64,000 nucleotides of DNA from Narthecium ossifragum (Eukaryota; Streptophyta; Magnoliopsida; Dioscoreales; Nartheciaceae), in contig OY986967.1 in assembly GCA_963920575.1 (NCBI GenBank), forward strand, positions 22,647,648-22,711,647. The letters run 5' to 3'. This document shows positions 35,550 to 45,830 of the stretch, piece after piece. Under the pieces are notes generated by a model. It had not been told where the DNA came from and made no database searches. It was given only the letters and a program-made list of their open reading frames with translations. How positions within the stretch are numbered: position 1 is the first letter of the stretch; each line of letters opens with the position of its first letter. A program made the translations under genes and the position numbers.

Positions 35550-36985
35550 TTGCCGAACATTCAAGAAATTTGTCGGTAGTAGTGTACCGACATTTTGGCA
35601 TTACTAACGGGACCCAAGTACTGCATGTCGTCATACCCAAGTAAGATATGAAACAATGGATCGGTAGTATCGTACCGACATCTAGCCCTATTCTATCGGT
35701 AGAATGAGGATGATTCCTATGTAAATATTCCGACCGTCTTCTACCGATACATGCATATCGGGTTCGAGCTTCCGAACCCAATTGAAATTAATGAAACGAT
35801 GGAAAAATGTATATCGTTAGGAGTACATTCATGGCAAAAGATTGCTGGACATAGCATGTGGGTGAGAAAACTCAGACAAGTCGAGTATATTCCACATATT
35901 GGAGTTAAAACACTCAGCCCAAAGTATGTTTTGAGTCCGGAGTAATGGAATCGGTAGCGATGTAACTGATTACTCGTTCATCGTTCGGGACCGGCGGAAC
36001 TGAAGGTTGGTGCTTTCGATCGGGAGAGGGGGGCCGGGGGGGTGTTTCTGTCGTTCGGGAGAGAGAGGGGGGTGGGTGGGGGGTAGTTAGTAGTCCATAT
36101 TAATATCATCAAACACATTCATTGTGGCTGTTAGTAGTCCATATTAATATCATAACACACATTCAATATGGCTACCATTTTTCACGTGATAAGTCGAGTA
36201 TATTTCTTCACGGACCTTACGATACACCCGTCTGATTCGTGGTCTGACATGATCACCACGAATTAGATGCTGCTAGTATGCCTGTTATAATATGCTGTTA
36301 CTTTACATTCATTAGCAGCCTATGTACGAGGTTGTGATGTTCCTTCTCCACGTGAAGATGCGGATGTACTTGTGGTCGCCCTATGAGGCATCATCTCATT
36401 CCCAACACCAACAATTAGGTTAAGTAATTGTGCATCGGTTAGAACATGACATAAGTTATAGGACATCAAGATTAACAAGACTATTCATGAATACCCACGT
36501 AGAATGTTTGCCAACAATGAGTCACAGTTTTTGTTACGTACTTGCCATAGACTGTAATCCAATGTGTACACAAAGTGGTTGTATGACACATTTCCCGACG
36601 CTACACAACTTGCAGCAGGAGCATTTCTAGGGGCTGTAAGAATACCCAATTAGAAAATAACAAAAACTGTCAATGCTTATGACTAAGATGCCAATAAAAA
36701 TAGCAGTAATTTGTGCACATGCCCACGTGGCATGCACATGAGCACCTTTCGGTAGTTAACTACCGACTAATGCATGTAGTCCATCGGTACCTTACTACCG
36801 ATAGTCAGTACATCGGTAGTGAGGTACCGATAAACTAGATAAAAAGATATGGTACCTCACTACTGATAGATGGCATCTATCGATAGTGAGGTACAGAATT
36901 GTTTAGCTATTAGATTGGTACCTGGATACCGATTAAATATATGAAAATGTCAGTATCCCACTACCGATCACCTGTCCATGTACAC
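35550..36985. repeat. Right array of palindromic CGGTA-TACCG motifs
   Basis: Clusters at 35565-35760 and 36750-36975 contain near-palindromes such as ATCGGTAGTGAGGTACCGAT. Between them (35770-36700) is AT-rich sequence with two near-repeats containing TAGTAGTCCATATTAATATC (about 36090 and 36132) and no gene. With the left array this brackets the PMD gene. Confidence 0.7.
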
Positions 36986-37027
36986 AAAAACTTATTTCGA
37001 ACATCAAAAAAATGTGTGTTTCATAAC

Positions 37028-37187
37028 TCACATACTAAATGGTGCCCACTTTCGTTTACCGTCACTTCAGCTCTCCCATCTTTGACAAGATAAGACAAGG
37101 CAGATATGTTCTCCGCAGTCTGACCGAAGGATAGAGGATTCAACACCAAACTCTCCAATCTTACTAATCCTTTCCTCCTCAAGCTAT
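37028..37187 (-). pseudogene. Nse4 (SMC5/6 complex subunit) gene fragment, one exon
   Basis: The minus-strand exon reads LRRKGLVRLESLVLN, then SFGQTAENISALSYLVKDG, then NESGHHLV, with AG acceptor and GT donor. This matches the conserved C-terminal winged-helix region of Nse4, the kleisin of the SMC5/6 DNA-repair complex. I find no other Nse4 exon, so it is probably a captured or broken fragment. 37190-38215 holds no recognisable gene. Confidence 0.65.
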
Positions 37188-38229
37188 CAAACATCAACAC
37201 ACACACACACACACACTATGTAGATGTTCATCAGCACTTCCCTCCCACATCTCCAACTCTCCAATAGCTACTGATTGGATGTCAGTGCCAGCTTTGCTCT
37301 TTAGCCTCGGCATGCTTGTAGAGCATCAACTTCCTCCACTTCTAATGGCAACTCCTAGTTTGGCTGTTTCACTTCTAATGGCAACTCCCAGATTGGTTGT
37401 TTCCTTATATAAGCCAAGTCTGGCGCATGCTATTCATTGTAGACAACATTCTTGACACATCGTTCTTGGTGTAGAGTCCAATCACAAAAATGTTGGTCAT
37501 GTGACATGCTATGAGTGACCCAGCACAACATAGCCTCTATTGGTATTTGCACTTCAAGGGTCATCTCACATGGTGTGTATGGTTACATTATAGCTTTTAT
37601 TGGTATATGCGCATGCCATATAAACACCACCATTCATGGGCAAGCTTTGGCATGTGAATGACCAGCCTTATTCACACTACTTCCCAGCCTTATTCAAGAT
37701 TGCTGGCAGCCTTACTCGTACCTATTGATGGGGAAAATTGCACAGTGGAAAGACAAGACCAGGCAATGTTAAGAAGAAGACAACACATCTAAACAAATAA
37801 GTTTTGCAACAAGATCCTTGAATACTAACACAATAAACCTGATTACACTATTCCTCCTCAGCATATTTTGCAACAATTCTTCCTCAACATACCAAACATC
37901 AACCTCATTACACTATTTAATTCTTCATCAGCACTTCAAGGGTTTGCACTCCTTATATAGCTGAGTTTTCATATCTTTGATATGTCACATTACATCTTCT
38001 CAGTGTTGCAACCTTATTCATATCTCACATCAACATCTATTACTCCTCTATTCGAGATTGATGGCAGCCATAGACTGTAATCAACAACAGTGAAGTTGGC
38101 ATGTCCCTGCAGATGTCAAATAAAAGCTATTCATTAAGAGGGTCTTGCAAATAATTAAGAGGGTCTGCTATATATTCAGGTAATCAAGATTGTTGACTGG
38201 CTGATTTGTTTACCGCTTAGTTCTTCTAG

Positions 38230-39225
38230 AAATAAATTTTTGTCACCAAAACCAGTAGCTTTAATTGCACAAACTGGGATAAGGGTAGACATTGCATGCA
38301 AATTCATGCCAGCTTCAAGAACAACAAGTTCAAATTTAGTTAGTCAACTATGTACACATGTCTCAGATAGCTTGAATATCCAAGCAATAAATTGCACATA
38401 CTCTGTTCCTGCATGCTGGTATGTATGTCATCCAGGATCTACAGCACTCAATCAGGCTATAAACAATGTCAGGTGGTCATATCATTATTCATTATCACTA
38501 TAATGGAATTTCCTAATTTTACGATGCCACAGGAGAAAACTCCAGAAGTAGGACACAAACTTTTATAGTTGAGTAAGAAATAAAGAAGAAAAAGTCCCTT
38601 TCATAACGCCAACACGATGCTTGTTTAGCACAAGCATTGCTAAAGCATCACCTTCCACATCCTCAGCCACAATAATCAAAAGAGCCTCTATTTTTCTGAA
38701 CAAACGCATAAAGAAAATATGCAATGACCTTAATTAAAAAGCTTTACAAGTCCAGAACATGCAAATTCTCATAAACATCATAAACCACTTTTCAAATAGG
38801 ACAAGTAATGTTACCTTCATGGCGAGCTCTAATCAATCATCAAGGGAATTCAGGTCTGTTACCTTCTTATCATGAATAAGGATCAGCGGATATTCTCGTT
38901 CCTGCAGACATATTGATGATTGTTACATAGTAACATGATACTGCAGATGCCAAAAGCTGATTAGTAACATGACAAGGCACATTTATAATTTAGGTCCATC
39001 GTGGCCATAAAAACTAATCCGATGAAGGAGAGGAGACCAAAAAGGCAAGTTCATGAATTTAATTATGTGAGATAACTAACCTATAATTGCATAATGCCAA
39101 AACAATACACCAAAGTTTCCAATTTAGAATCTGAAGTACAGGGATAGGGATCTTACCTTAATTGTAACAAAAATAAGGACCGGAAGAAATTCATATGCTC
39201 CCGGAGGACTATCGTTTGACGCAAT
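38230..39225 (-). pseudogene. Chaperonin-60 (CPN60/HSP60) gene fragment, several exons
   Basis: Minus-strand exons are colinear with CPN60. A degraded piece near 39170-39225 is followed by 38901-38815 (EREYPLILIHDKK, then LELAMK). Next is about 38697-38597 (LLIIVAEDVEGDALAMLVLN), then about 38275-38230 (CAIKATGFGDK). These correspond to the apical-domain segment around the conserved AEDVEG and APGFG motifs of group I chaperonins. A TGA interrupts the second exon between NSLDD and LELAMK. The equatorial ATP-binding regions are not seen; the assembly gap at 39414 may hide further exons. Confidence 0.7.
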
Positions 39226-39413
39226 CAAAGCATTTAAAATGGCATTATTAATGACTTTACAACAATTAAGAATACAAACAAGCTTTTAAACACATAAGTA
39301 TGACTCCAGCCTCAATTATATGCAAAACAATTTAAACACAAGCTTTTTACCTTGCACTCCTTTACCCCAAACATCGTTTGTATGTCCAAGTTTAGAAAGG
39401 CTATCACCTGCTT

Positions 39414-39613
39414 NNNNNNNNNNNNNNNNNNNNNNNNNNNNNNNNNNNNNNNNNNNNNNNNNNNNNNNNNNNNNNNNNNNNNNNNNNNNNNNNNNNNNNN
39501 NNNNNNNNNNNNNNNNNNNNNNNNNNNNNNNNNNNNNNNNNNNNNNNNNNNNNNNNNNNNNNNNNNNNNNNNNNNNNNNNNNNNNNNNNNNNNNNNNNNN
39601 NNNNNNNNNNNNN
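39414..39613. other. Assembly gap, 200 N
   Basis: Exactly 200 N. Sequence on the right resumes inside the NAC-upstream block, so the true distance and the missing array parts are unknown. Confidence 1.
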
Positions 39614-39733
39614 GTTATTTTTGTGAAATAACCAAGATCTTGGGGGTATTTATGTTATTTCAAAGAATGTGAGGGTATTCCTGTAATATTGAATTTTTAT
39701 AGGGGTATACATCACACACAGACACGCACACAA

Positions 39734-40394
39734 TAGTTGGATTAGAGACCACTCGAGTATTTTTGGATAAAAAAATACCTCACTTTTTAAACGTAGACTT
39801 GTCTCAAGATGTGATTACACAAGATTAAATCCAAACCATTAAACAACTGATTTTAAAATACAAAGCTAAAAATAAAATAAAATATAACTCAATCTCACCA
39901 ATCATTGACAGACACATCATCTATCCTCTATCCTCTTCTCTCATCTCTCTCCCCGACACTTTCATCTCCGACGTTCTCTCCCGGCTCTCCCTGCGTCTCT
40001 TTTTCACGACATTTTCTCTTCTCGTAAACCTCACTATCTCCAGCCCGTTTGCTCGAGCTTTCTCTCGTCTCCAGTGTTCTCATGATCTCGAGTCTCCACC
40101 ACATCATTGCGCCACCACTCGTAGGAGTTGAGCAAGTTTAGCTCTCTCAACACCCTCTTCCGGTGCTTATTCTCCGCCACCGACCTTTTATTCCTCTTGT
40201 CCTCGTCTCACTCCTTTACCCATCGCTTGTCTTTTATTTTCAATTTTGTTATCTATTTTATTTTGCATTTAAAAACCATTTGATTTGATGGTTTTTGGAT
40301 TTAATATCATGTAATTACATCTCGAGATAAGTCTAAATTTTAAAAGTCGGATATTTATTTATCTCAAAATACCTGACCGATGTCTAATCCAACT
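39734..40394. mobile_element. MITE/Pack-type element, NAC-upstream copy 5
   Basis: Same element as at 5049 with both ends intact. It is followed by a TA/TG-rich repeat (40397-40442) into which a larger element is inserted. Confidence 0.7.
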
Positions 40395-40679
40395 CATATA
40401 TATATATATATATATATATGTATATGTATATGTATATATATGTAGGGTAAAGTATGTGTTTGGTACCTAGGTTTTCAGGCAAATTTTTATGTGATACCAG
40501 TGTTTTCAAAAGTAAACATTGAATACCTATGGTTTCTCGAACCATTTTTAATTGATGTCTCCGACCACCTGCTGTCTACCGGTTTAACGGCGGCCCAAGC
40601 AAACCGGTCACATGCCTACACGTGACCGAACAGCCTCCTTCCGCGAGCCAAAGGACAGCCTCCTTCTACCCGCTCACCT

Positions 40680-40910
40680 TCTTCTTTGACTCTAGGACTA
40701 GCGAGAACGAGGTCGGCGGGCGGGAGTGGAGAGCCAAAGAGGGCGTTGACCGCAGCGGCTGCGGCGGCCGCGCTGGCTGCACTGGAGCCGAGCCCGCTAC
40801 CCAAAGGTAGCCCCTTCTTTAGGTGAAGCGAGAGGCCAACCGATCGGACCCCGAGCATGCGCATGGCCGCAATGCCGACGATCCCAGCGCAGTTGAATAG
40901 AGGGTCGAGG
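40680..40910 (-). pseudogene. Captured homoserine kinase fragment
   Basis: The minus strand reads AMRMLGVRSVGLSLHLKKG followed by LPLGSGLGSSAASAAAAA and VNALFGSPLPPADLVLAS. This is the GHMP-kinase ATP-binding region of plant homoserine kinase (threonine biosynthesis, plastid). Only this stretch is present, inside the TIR-bounded element, so it is non-functional as an enzyme. Confidence 0.8.
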
Positions 40911-41517
40911 GATAGCTTGGTGGACGTTATGGAGGAGATAGAGAGGCGGCCAGGGGCAACGGAGGGGTCGACGGACAACGGCGCATCCGAGGAAGATACC
41001 AGGGGTGAGAGAAGTTGGAGGCGGCGGAGACTCTGGCAAGGTCGGTGTCGAGATGGTAGGAGACCGTCGTGATTGGCGAAGCATGGCGGGGCTGGCGATG
41101 GCGGCTGATGGTGGAGATGAAGATCGGGCAGATGAGGCGGTTGGCGGGCCTGGTTCACCGCGGAATGCAACGCGAGGTTGGACCGTAGGAGACGATGGGT
41201 TCCAGTTATGGGAGCTTGGCAGCGGCGTGGATTGGAGGGTGACCAGAGTGTTCGAGGAAGACGACGATGGTGGGGACGAGGGGGAGAACTTGGCAGCAGT
41301 GAGAGGAGATGAAGGGGGAAGAGAGGTGGCCAAGGCTGCCTTGTGGGAAGTAGGCTGGGGATGCTTGAGATCGGCGGAGACCGAAGAGGTAGGAGGAGTA
41401 CGGACACTGGGACATTAGGGGCAACGGAGGAGGGTTGATGGGGTTGGAGGAGGAGAGATCCGGGGTGAGGGTGGTCATCCACTTCCCACCTCTCCCCACC
41501 AACCGTTTGCTACCAAT

Positions 41518-41938
41518 CATCTACGCCGGTGATGGAGGTGGTGGCGATGGGTACTCGGCGTCGCTGTGCCTGGAGGGGTCTTTAAATCCAAATGCAGTCG
41601 CCGGCAAGATAGTTGTGTGTGATCGTGGTGTGAGCTCCCGGGCCGCCAAGGCCGCGGCAGTGAAGGCCGCCGGTATGATCCTCGCCAATGGGCTCTTCGA
41701 CGGTGAGGGCCTCGTCACCGACCCCCAAGTTCTCCCATCAGCTACCGTAGGCGCTGCCGCCGGCAACAAGCTTCGCCGTTATATATCCTCTGCTGGCACC
41801 AATGCCGCCACCACCATCCTATTTCACGCCACTCGTCTTGGAGTCCACCCGGCCCCGGTGGTCGCAGCGTTCTCCACTCGCGGACCCAATCCTCAGTCAC
41901 CCGACATCCTGAAGCCCAACCTCGTCGCCCCGGGACTC
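41518..41938 (+). pseudogene. Captured subtilisin-like protease (SBT) fragment
   Basis: The plus strand reads the protease-associated (PA) domain (AGKIVVCDRG, AAGMILAN, LPSATVGAAAG). It then reads APVVAAFSTRGPNPQSPDIL and KPNLVAPG, just before the catalytic Ser region of plant subtilases. The catalytic Asp, His and Ser segments are absent. It lies opposite in direction to the homoserine kinase piece in the same element. Confidence 0.85.
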
Positions 41939-41947
41939 GGCATGGCC

Positions 41948-42235
41948 CAGTACGGTCGCCCAGCTCTTTGCCTCTCTTCCCGCCGCTGTCGCGGCCCACC
42001 CCGACCTACCCTCCTGGCTTCGTGGGAACCCCACCGCGGCCGTCGCTGCCGGAGTGGACGCTCTGGTCCCTTGCGCTGTCCCAGAGGAGGGCAATGGCCA
42101 AGGGAGGAAGCGGGCGAGGGTGGGGGAGACAGGGAGGGACTGTGGAAGCCAGGGGAGTGCTGTAGCGGCGGCGGCCGCCGCGTAGGGGAAAGCGTCGGAG
42201 AGCACGTTGGTGACGTTGGATCCTTGCGGGGATGA
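41948..42235 (+). pseudogene. Captured fragment, probably of a PIF/UNE10-like bHLH gene
   Basis: Frame 3 reads TVAQLFASLP, WLRGNPTAAVAAGVDALVPC, QGRKRARVGE and, after a TAG, TLVTLDPCGDDSGFTT. This order resembles the region before the bHLH domain in UNE10/PIF7-8-like factors (AMDALVPC, GKRARV, and a block ending GFTS). The bHLH domain itself is absent. Identity is from recall of motif order only. Confidence 0.45.
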
Positions 42236-42572
42236 TTCCGGATTCACGACATAATTTGTCCGGTCACGTGCCTACGAACCGGTTACACGTGACCGGTTTG
42301 CTCGGGCCGCCTTTAGATCGGCAGACGACAGGTGGGCGGAGGCATCAATTAAAAATGGTTTGAGAAATATAGGTATTCAATGTTTATTTTAGAAAACACG
42401 GGTATCACATAAAAATTTGCCTGAAAACCCAGGTACCTAACGCATACTTTAGCCTATATATGTATTATCATGATATAAGTATCTAATCCTAATGGATGAC
42501 ACGGGTTAATTAACCACTGTTTAAATTTCGAACCAAGAAATAAAGAAATAAAAAACATAAACATAATCCTAC

Positions 42573-43515
42573 TGTCTGGCCCGCTTGGTCTACCGTGGGA
42601 CAAGATGCCTTCGCCTGGAGGGCGGGGAAGAGTCGGGTAGCCGGGTAAGCAATCCCACAACGCCTAGGTATGGTCCGGGGTTTGATATAAGTATATAGTA
42701 AACCCTTAATAGACACAACGCATTTTAAAGCCGTGATGACAGTGATCCGTCAGAAAACTTCAACGTTAAGCGTGCTCGGCGAAGTTGGGAGGTGTAGCCT
42801 GGTTTTCGGCAGTGCTCCAAAACCGGACAATATTGTGTCGGGGCGCAGCGCCGTTGGGCGGATCCTGGTCAGACCGGAAGCCCGCGGGCCGGGGCCGGGG
42901 CCCAGTGGAGGGCCGGGGCGTTACAGTATGGTATAAGAGCCGGTTCCCAACCGGAAATTGTGCTAGCGATTTTAAAGCACTGATGGCAGTGATCCGTCAG
43001 AAAACTCCAACGATTTTAGCACAAAACCGAGTTCAATTCCTTCATTGAACAACCAATCGGAGATCATGAGAGGCATAAAATTAGGAAAGTAGGATTACAT
43101 CAATCAGGTTAAAAAAGCCTATATATACATACCCTGTATACACAGTAGATAGTAATAAGTTGAGGGCCCCAGTGGAGGGCCGGGGCGTTACAGTATGGTA
43201 TCAGAGCCGGTTCCCAGCCGGAAATTGTGCTGGCGAGGACGCTGAGCCCCCAAGGTGGGGTTGATTGTGAGGCCCGCTGGGTCTACCGTGGGACAAGATG
43301 CCTTCGCCCGGAGGGCGGGGATGAGTCGGGTAGCCGGGGTATGGTCTGAGATTCGATATAAGTATATAGTAAGCCCTTAATAGATACAACACGTTTTAAA
43401 GCTGTGATGACAGTGATCCGTCAGAAAACTCCAACGTTAAGCGTGCTCGGCGTTGGAGCGATGGGTGACCTTGTGTCGGGGCGCGGCGCCGCTGGGCGGA
43501 TCCTGGTTGGACGGG
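42573..43515 (+). mobile_element. Cassandra TRIM pieces: LTR, PBS, LTR end, PBS, second LTR
   Basis: A 353-bp LTR (42573-42925) ends GGGGCGTTACA and is followed by a mutated tRNA-Met primer site. A second LTR end at 43192 is followed by a perfect TGGTATCAGAGCC (43196-43208), a short internal region, a purine-rich stretch and another LTR starting TGTGAGGCCC at 43266. The LTRs contain the 5S rRNA-like core (43411-43473) with GTTAAGCGTGCTCGG and GATGGGTGACC. Part of the core is deleted in the first LTR. NAC-upstream sequence (about 43010-43160) separates the two pieces, so this is a rearranged mosaic. Confidence 0.8.
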
Positions 43516-43547
43516 GAGCTAGCTGAGAGAGAAAGAGAGCTGATGAG

Positions 43548-43755
43548 ATGATGATCATGGGAGTGGAAATAGACTTGGCATGGGTGAGAAGCAATATGCC
43601 AGGCTTCAGGTTCGAGCCCTCCGACCAGCAGTTGATCGAAGATTACCTTCTGAGGCGGAGCTGCAATCTAAACGTCCCACTGAGCTTCATCCTCACCGAC
43701 GCCGATCTCTACAGCACCTCTGGCGGCGGCATCCGTCATCCTCAAGATCTTGCAG
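43548..43755 (+). pseudogene. NAC copy D: exon 1 only, directly behind a Cassandra LTR
   Basis: The 208-nt exon 1 is open and has its donor, but exon 2 is missing. About 50 bases into intron 1 the sequence turns into a LINE. The usual NAC promoter with TATA box is not directly upstream. Only the last 30 leader bases remain, fused to the truncated Cassandra LTR at about 43515. Confidence 0.88.
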
Positions 43756-43807
43756 GTATAATTAATACATTAATCTTTCCCTATATATATATATCTAAGG
43801 TTAAGGC

Positions 43808-44230
43808 TGCTCTCCGAGTTTTTCCACCATGATATGGCAGATGCTATCCGGGAGACCAAAATTTTTAGGAGTTCATCCATAGATCAAGCACGTTGGATGT
43901 TTGATGGTAGGGGTCAGATCTCCGTTGCATCTATCTATGTTTGGCTGGATCAGGGGGCTAGGTGGATTGGGGAGGAAGGGACGGCGGGGTGGCTGAACAT
44001 GTGGAAGGCTCCAGTCAGGCCTCGGGTGAAATTTTTCCTTTGGAGATTTTTTCACGGCAAGATCCTTGCCGTCGATTTCCTCTAGTACGTTGGTTGCATC
44101 CGTGATCCTGTCTGCCTTAGATGGAGGGTCGAGGTGGAGACTCCGGGTCACCTTTTCTTTGACTGTCGTTTCTCTCGCAAGGTGTAGGCTAGAGTCGCGT
44201 GCGGGCGTCCTTACCCCTTGTCTCTAGATG
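43808..44230 (+). mobile_element. LINE ORF2 C-terminal fragment (zinc-binding RT tail)
   Basis: The plus strand reads DQARWMFDGRGQISVASIY, then WKAPVRPRVKFFLWRFFHGK, then CIRDPVCLRWRVE and GHLFFDCRFSRKV. This is the zf-RVT region near the end of plant LINE ORF2. Stops are present (after AVDFL and RKV). It interrupts NAC D intron 1. Confidence 0.8.
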
Positions 44231-44379
44231 CGTGCTGGAGGCTTATGTCAGCATCCCCTCGCTCTGCCTTGGCGGCGCACAAGGCAGGGTGTCCGGGGTG
44301 GGCTGTGGCGGTCGGCGAGGCTGAGCGGCGGAGGGCGAGAGAGAGCGGACGAGAGGCATAGGGAGAGGGAGTCCTCGGA

Positions 44380-44612
44380 CGTGGGCGTCACCCCGCCGTC
44401 AGGAGTAACGGCGAAGACGTTCACCGACATCACCACTGCTTGCTACGGATCCGTCTTCACCGTGACGCCGTCCCTCCTCCCCGCACTCTGCATCGCCGCC
44501 GAGTGGCTGGCGATCGACGACGACTACGACAACGGAGGCGTGTTCTGGCGGCTGGAGGAGTGCTTCCAGCGGGAGGTCGCCGGCGACGCGGCAGCCGCGG
44601 CGCACGAGTAGG
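44380..44612 (+). pseudogene. BTB/POZ-NPH3-like N-terminal fragment
   Basis: The stretch ITTACYGSVFTVTPSLLPAL followed by CIAAEWLAIDDDYDNGG and LEECFQREV resembles the second half of the BTB domain in NPH3-family proteins (usually CYG, TPSNV, CAAEYL, MTEDY, GNL). No NPH3 domain follows. Probably a broken or captured piece. Confidence 0.45.
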
Positions 44613-44619
44613 AGCGGTG

Positions 44620-45078
44620 AGATCTCACCAGCCGAGGGTCGAGGGCGAGTGGGGTAGCTGGATTTGGTGGTCTTGGCGGTAGAGGAGGTCGGAGGCGGCG
44701 ATGTTGGAGGATGGCGGCGCTAGATTCCGATGGAGAAGGTGGGGGGCGCTGGATTTGGGTGGAGTTGCTGGAGACGAGGAAGAGAGTGGCGGATAGAGAG
44801 CTCGGGGTGGAGGATGGAGGCCTAGGTCGGGGTTCTGATGGAGGGAAGGGGGTCGCAGGAGTTGGGGAAACTGGCGGCGGAAGGTTGCTGGCCAGGCTCA
44901 AGCTCGCCGGTAAGGCCAGCACCACCACCATCACAGTGGGTACAGTAAAGGATAAGGGTGCCATTCTACAATGTATAATGGCAATTTAGACATTTCATAT
45001 GAAATACCGATGCACTTATACATTATAGTTGTGCATATAAAATCACCCGTGTACATTACACACAGCCGCATACACAAT
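44620..45078. other. Unassigned GC-rich then AT-rich stretch
   Basis: 44640-44960 has GGA/GGT-rich low-complexity frames on both strands with no recognised domain. 44960-45078 is AT-rich with palindromic TATAATG/CATTATA motifs and joins the NAC-upstream block. Confidence 0.4.
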
Positions 45079-45763
45079 AGTTGGATTAGACACCACTCCA
45101 GTATTTTTAGATAAAAAAATACCTCACTTTTTAAACGTAGACTTGTCTCGAGATATGATTACACATGATTAAATTCAAAACCAGTAAACAACTAATTTTA
45201 AAATACAAACCTACAAAATAAAATAAAATAAAACTCAATCTCACCAATTATTGACAGACACATCATCTATCCTCTATCTCTTCTCTCGTCTCTCTCCCCG
45301 ACACTTTCATCTCCGACGTTCTCTCCATCTCTCCATGGCTCTCCTTGCGTCTCTTTTTCCACGACATTTTCTCTTCTCACGAAGCTCACTATCTCCAACC
45401 CGTTTGCTCGAGCTTTCTCTCTTCTCCGGTGTTCTCATGATCTCGAGCCTCCACCACATCGTTGCGCCACCACCCGTAGTAGTTGAGCAAGTTTAGCTCT
45501 CTCAACACCCTCTTCCGGTGCTTATTCTCCGCCGCCGATCTTTATTCCTCTTGTCCTCGTCGCACTCCTTTACTCGTCGCACTCCTTTACCCATCGCTTG
45601 TCTTTTATTTTTAAATTTTGTTATCAATTTTATTTTGCATTTAAAAACCATTTGATTTGATAGTTTTGGATTTAATATCATGTAATTACATCTGGAGATA
45701 AGTCTACATTTTAAACGTCGGATATTTATTTATCTCAAAATACCTGACCGATGTCTAATCCAA

Positions 45764-45765
<2 letters not shown>
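45079..45765. mobile_element. MITE/Pack-type element, NAC-upstream copy 6 (NAC E)
   Basis: Same element as at 5049 with both inverted-repeat ends. It contains a 21-base internal duplication around CTCGTCGCACTCCTTTAC at 45556-45592. Confidence 0.7.

Positions 45766-45828
<63 letters not shown>
45766..45828 (+). repeat. TA microsatellite at the pararetrovirus junction
   Basis: About 60 bases of TA follow the MITE. Copies 1 and 5 have a short TA tract at the same place. The viral-like sequence starts at its right edge. Confidence 0.9.

Positions 45829-45830
<2 letters not shown>

Larger units (their letters stand above)
40443..42456. mobile_element. Pack-MULE-like element with about 180-bp TIRs and captured gene fragments
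   Basis: The left end (TAGGGTAAAGTATGTGTT) and the right end read in reverse (TAGGCTAAAGTATGCGTT) stay alignable for about 180 bases, including TTTTCAGGCAAATTTTTATG. TATATG flanks both sides (40437-40442, 42457-42462), but the site is low-complexity, so the target duplication is uncertain. Inside are fragments of three unrelated host genes and no transposase, which is the definition of a Pack-type element. Confidence 0.75.

Noticed and set aside
24745..36740. Possible long terminal repeats of one MULE (shared GCACATGCCCA-GTGG stretches at 24780 and 36717)
   Set aside because: The match is about 20 bases in direct, not inverted, orientation, so it is too weak to define one element.
37197..37216. 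CRISPR-like or other short regular repeats
   Set aside because: It is a simple CA microsatellite. No direct-repeat/spacer pattern occurs anywhere in the window, as expected for plant nuclear DNA.
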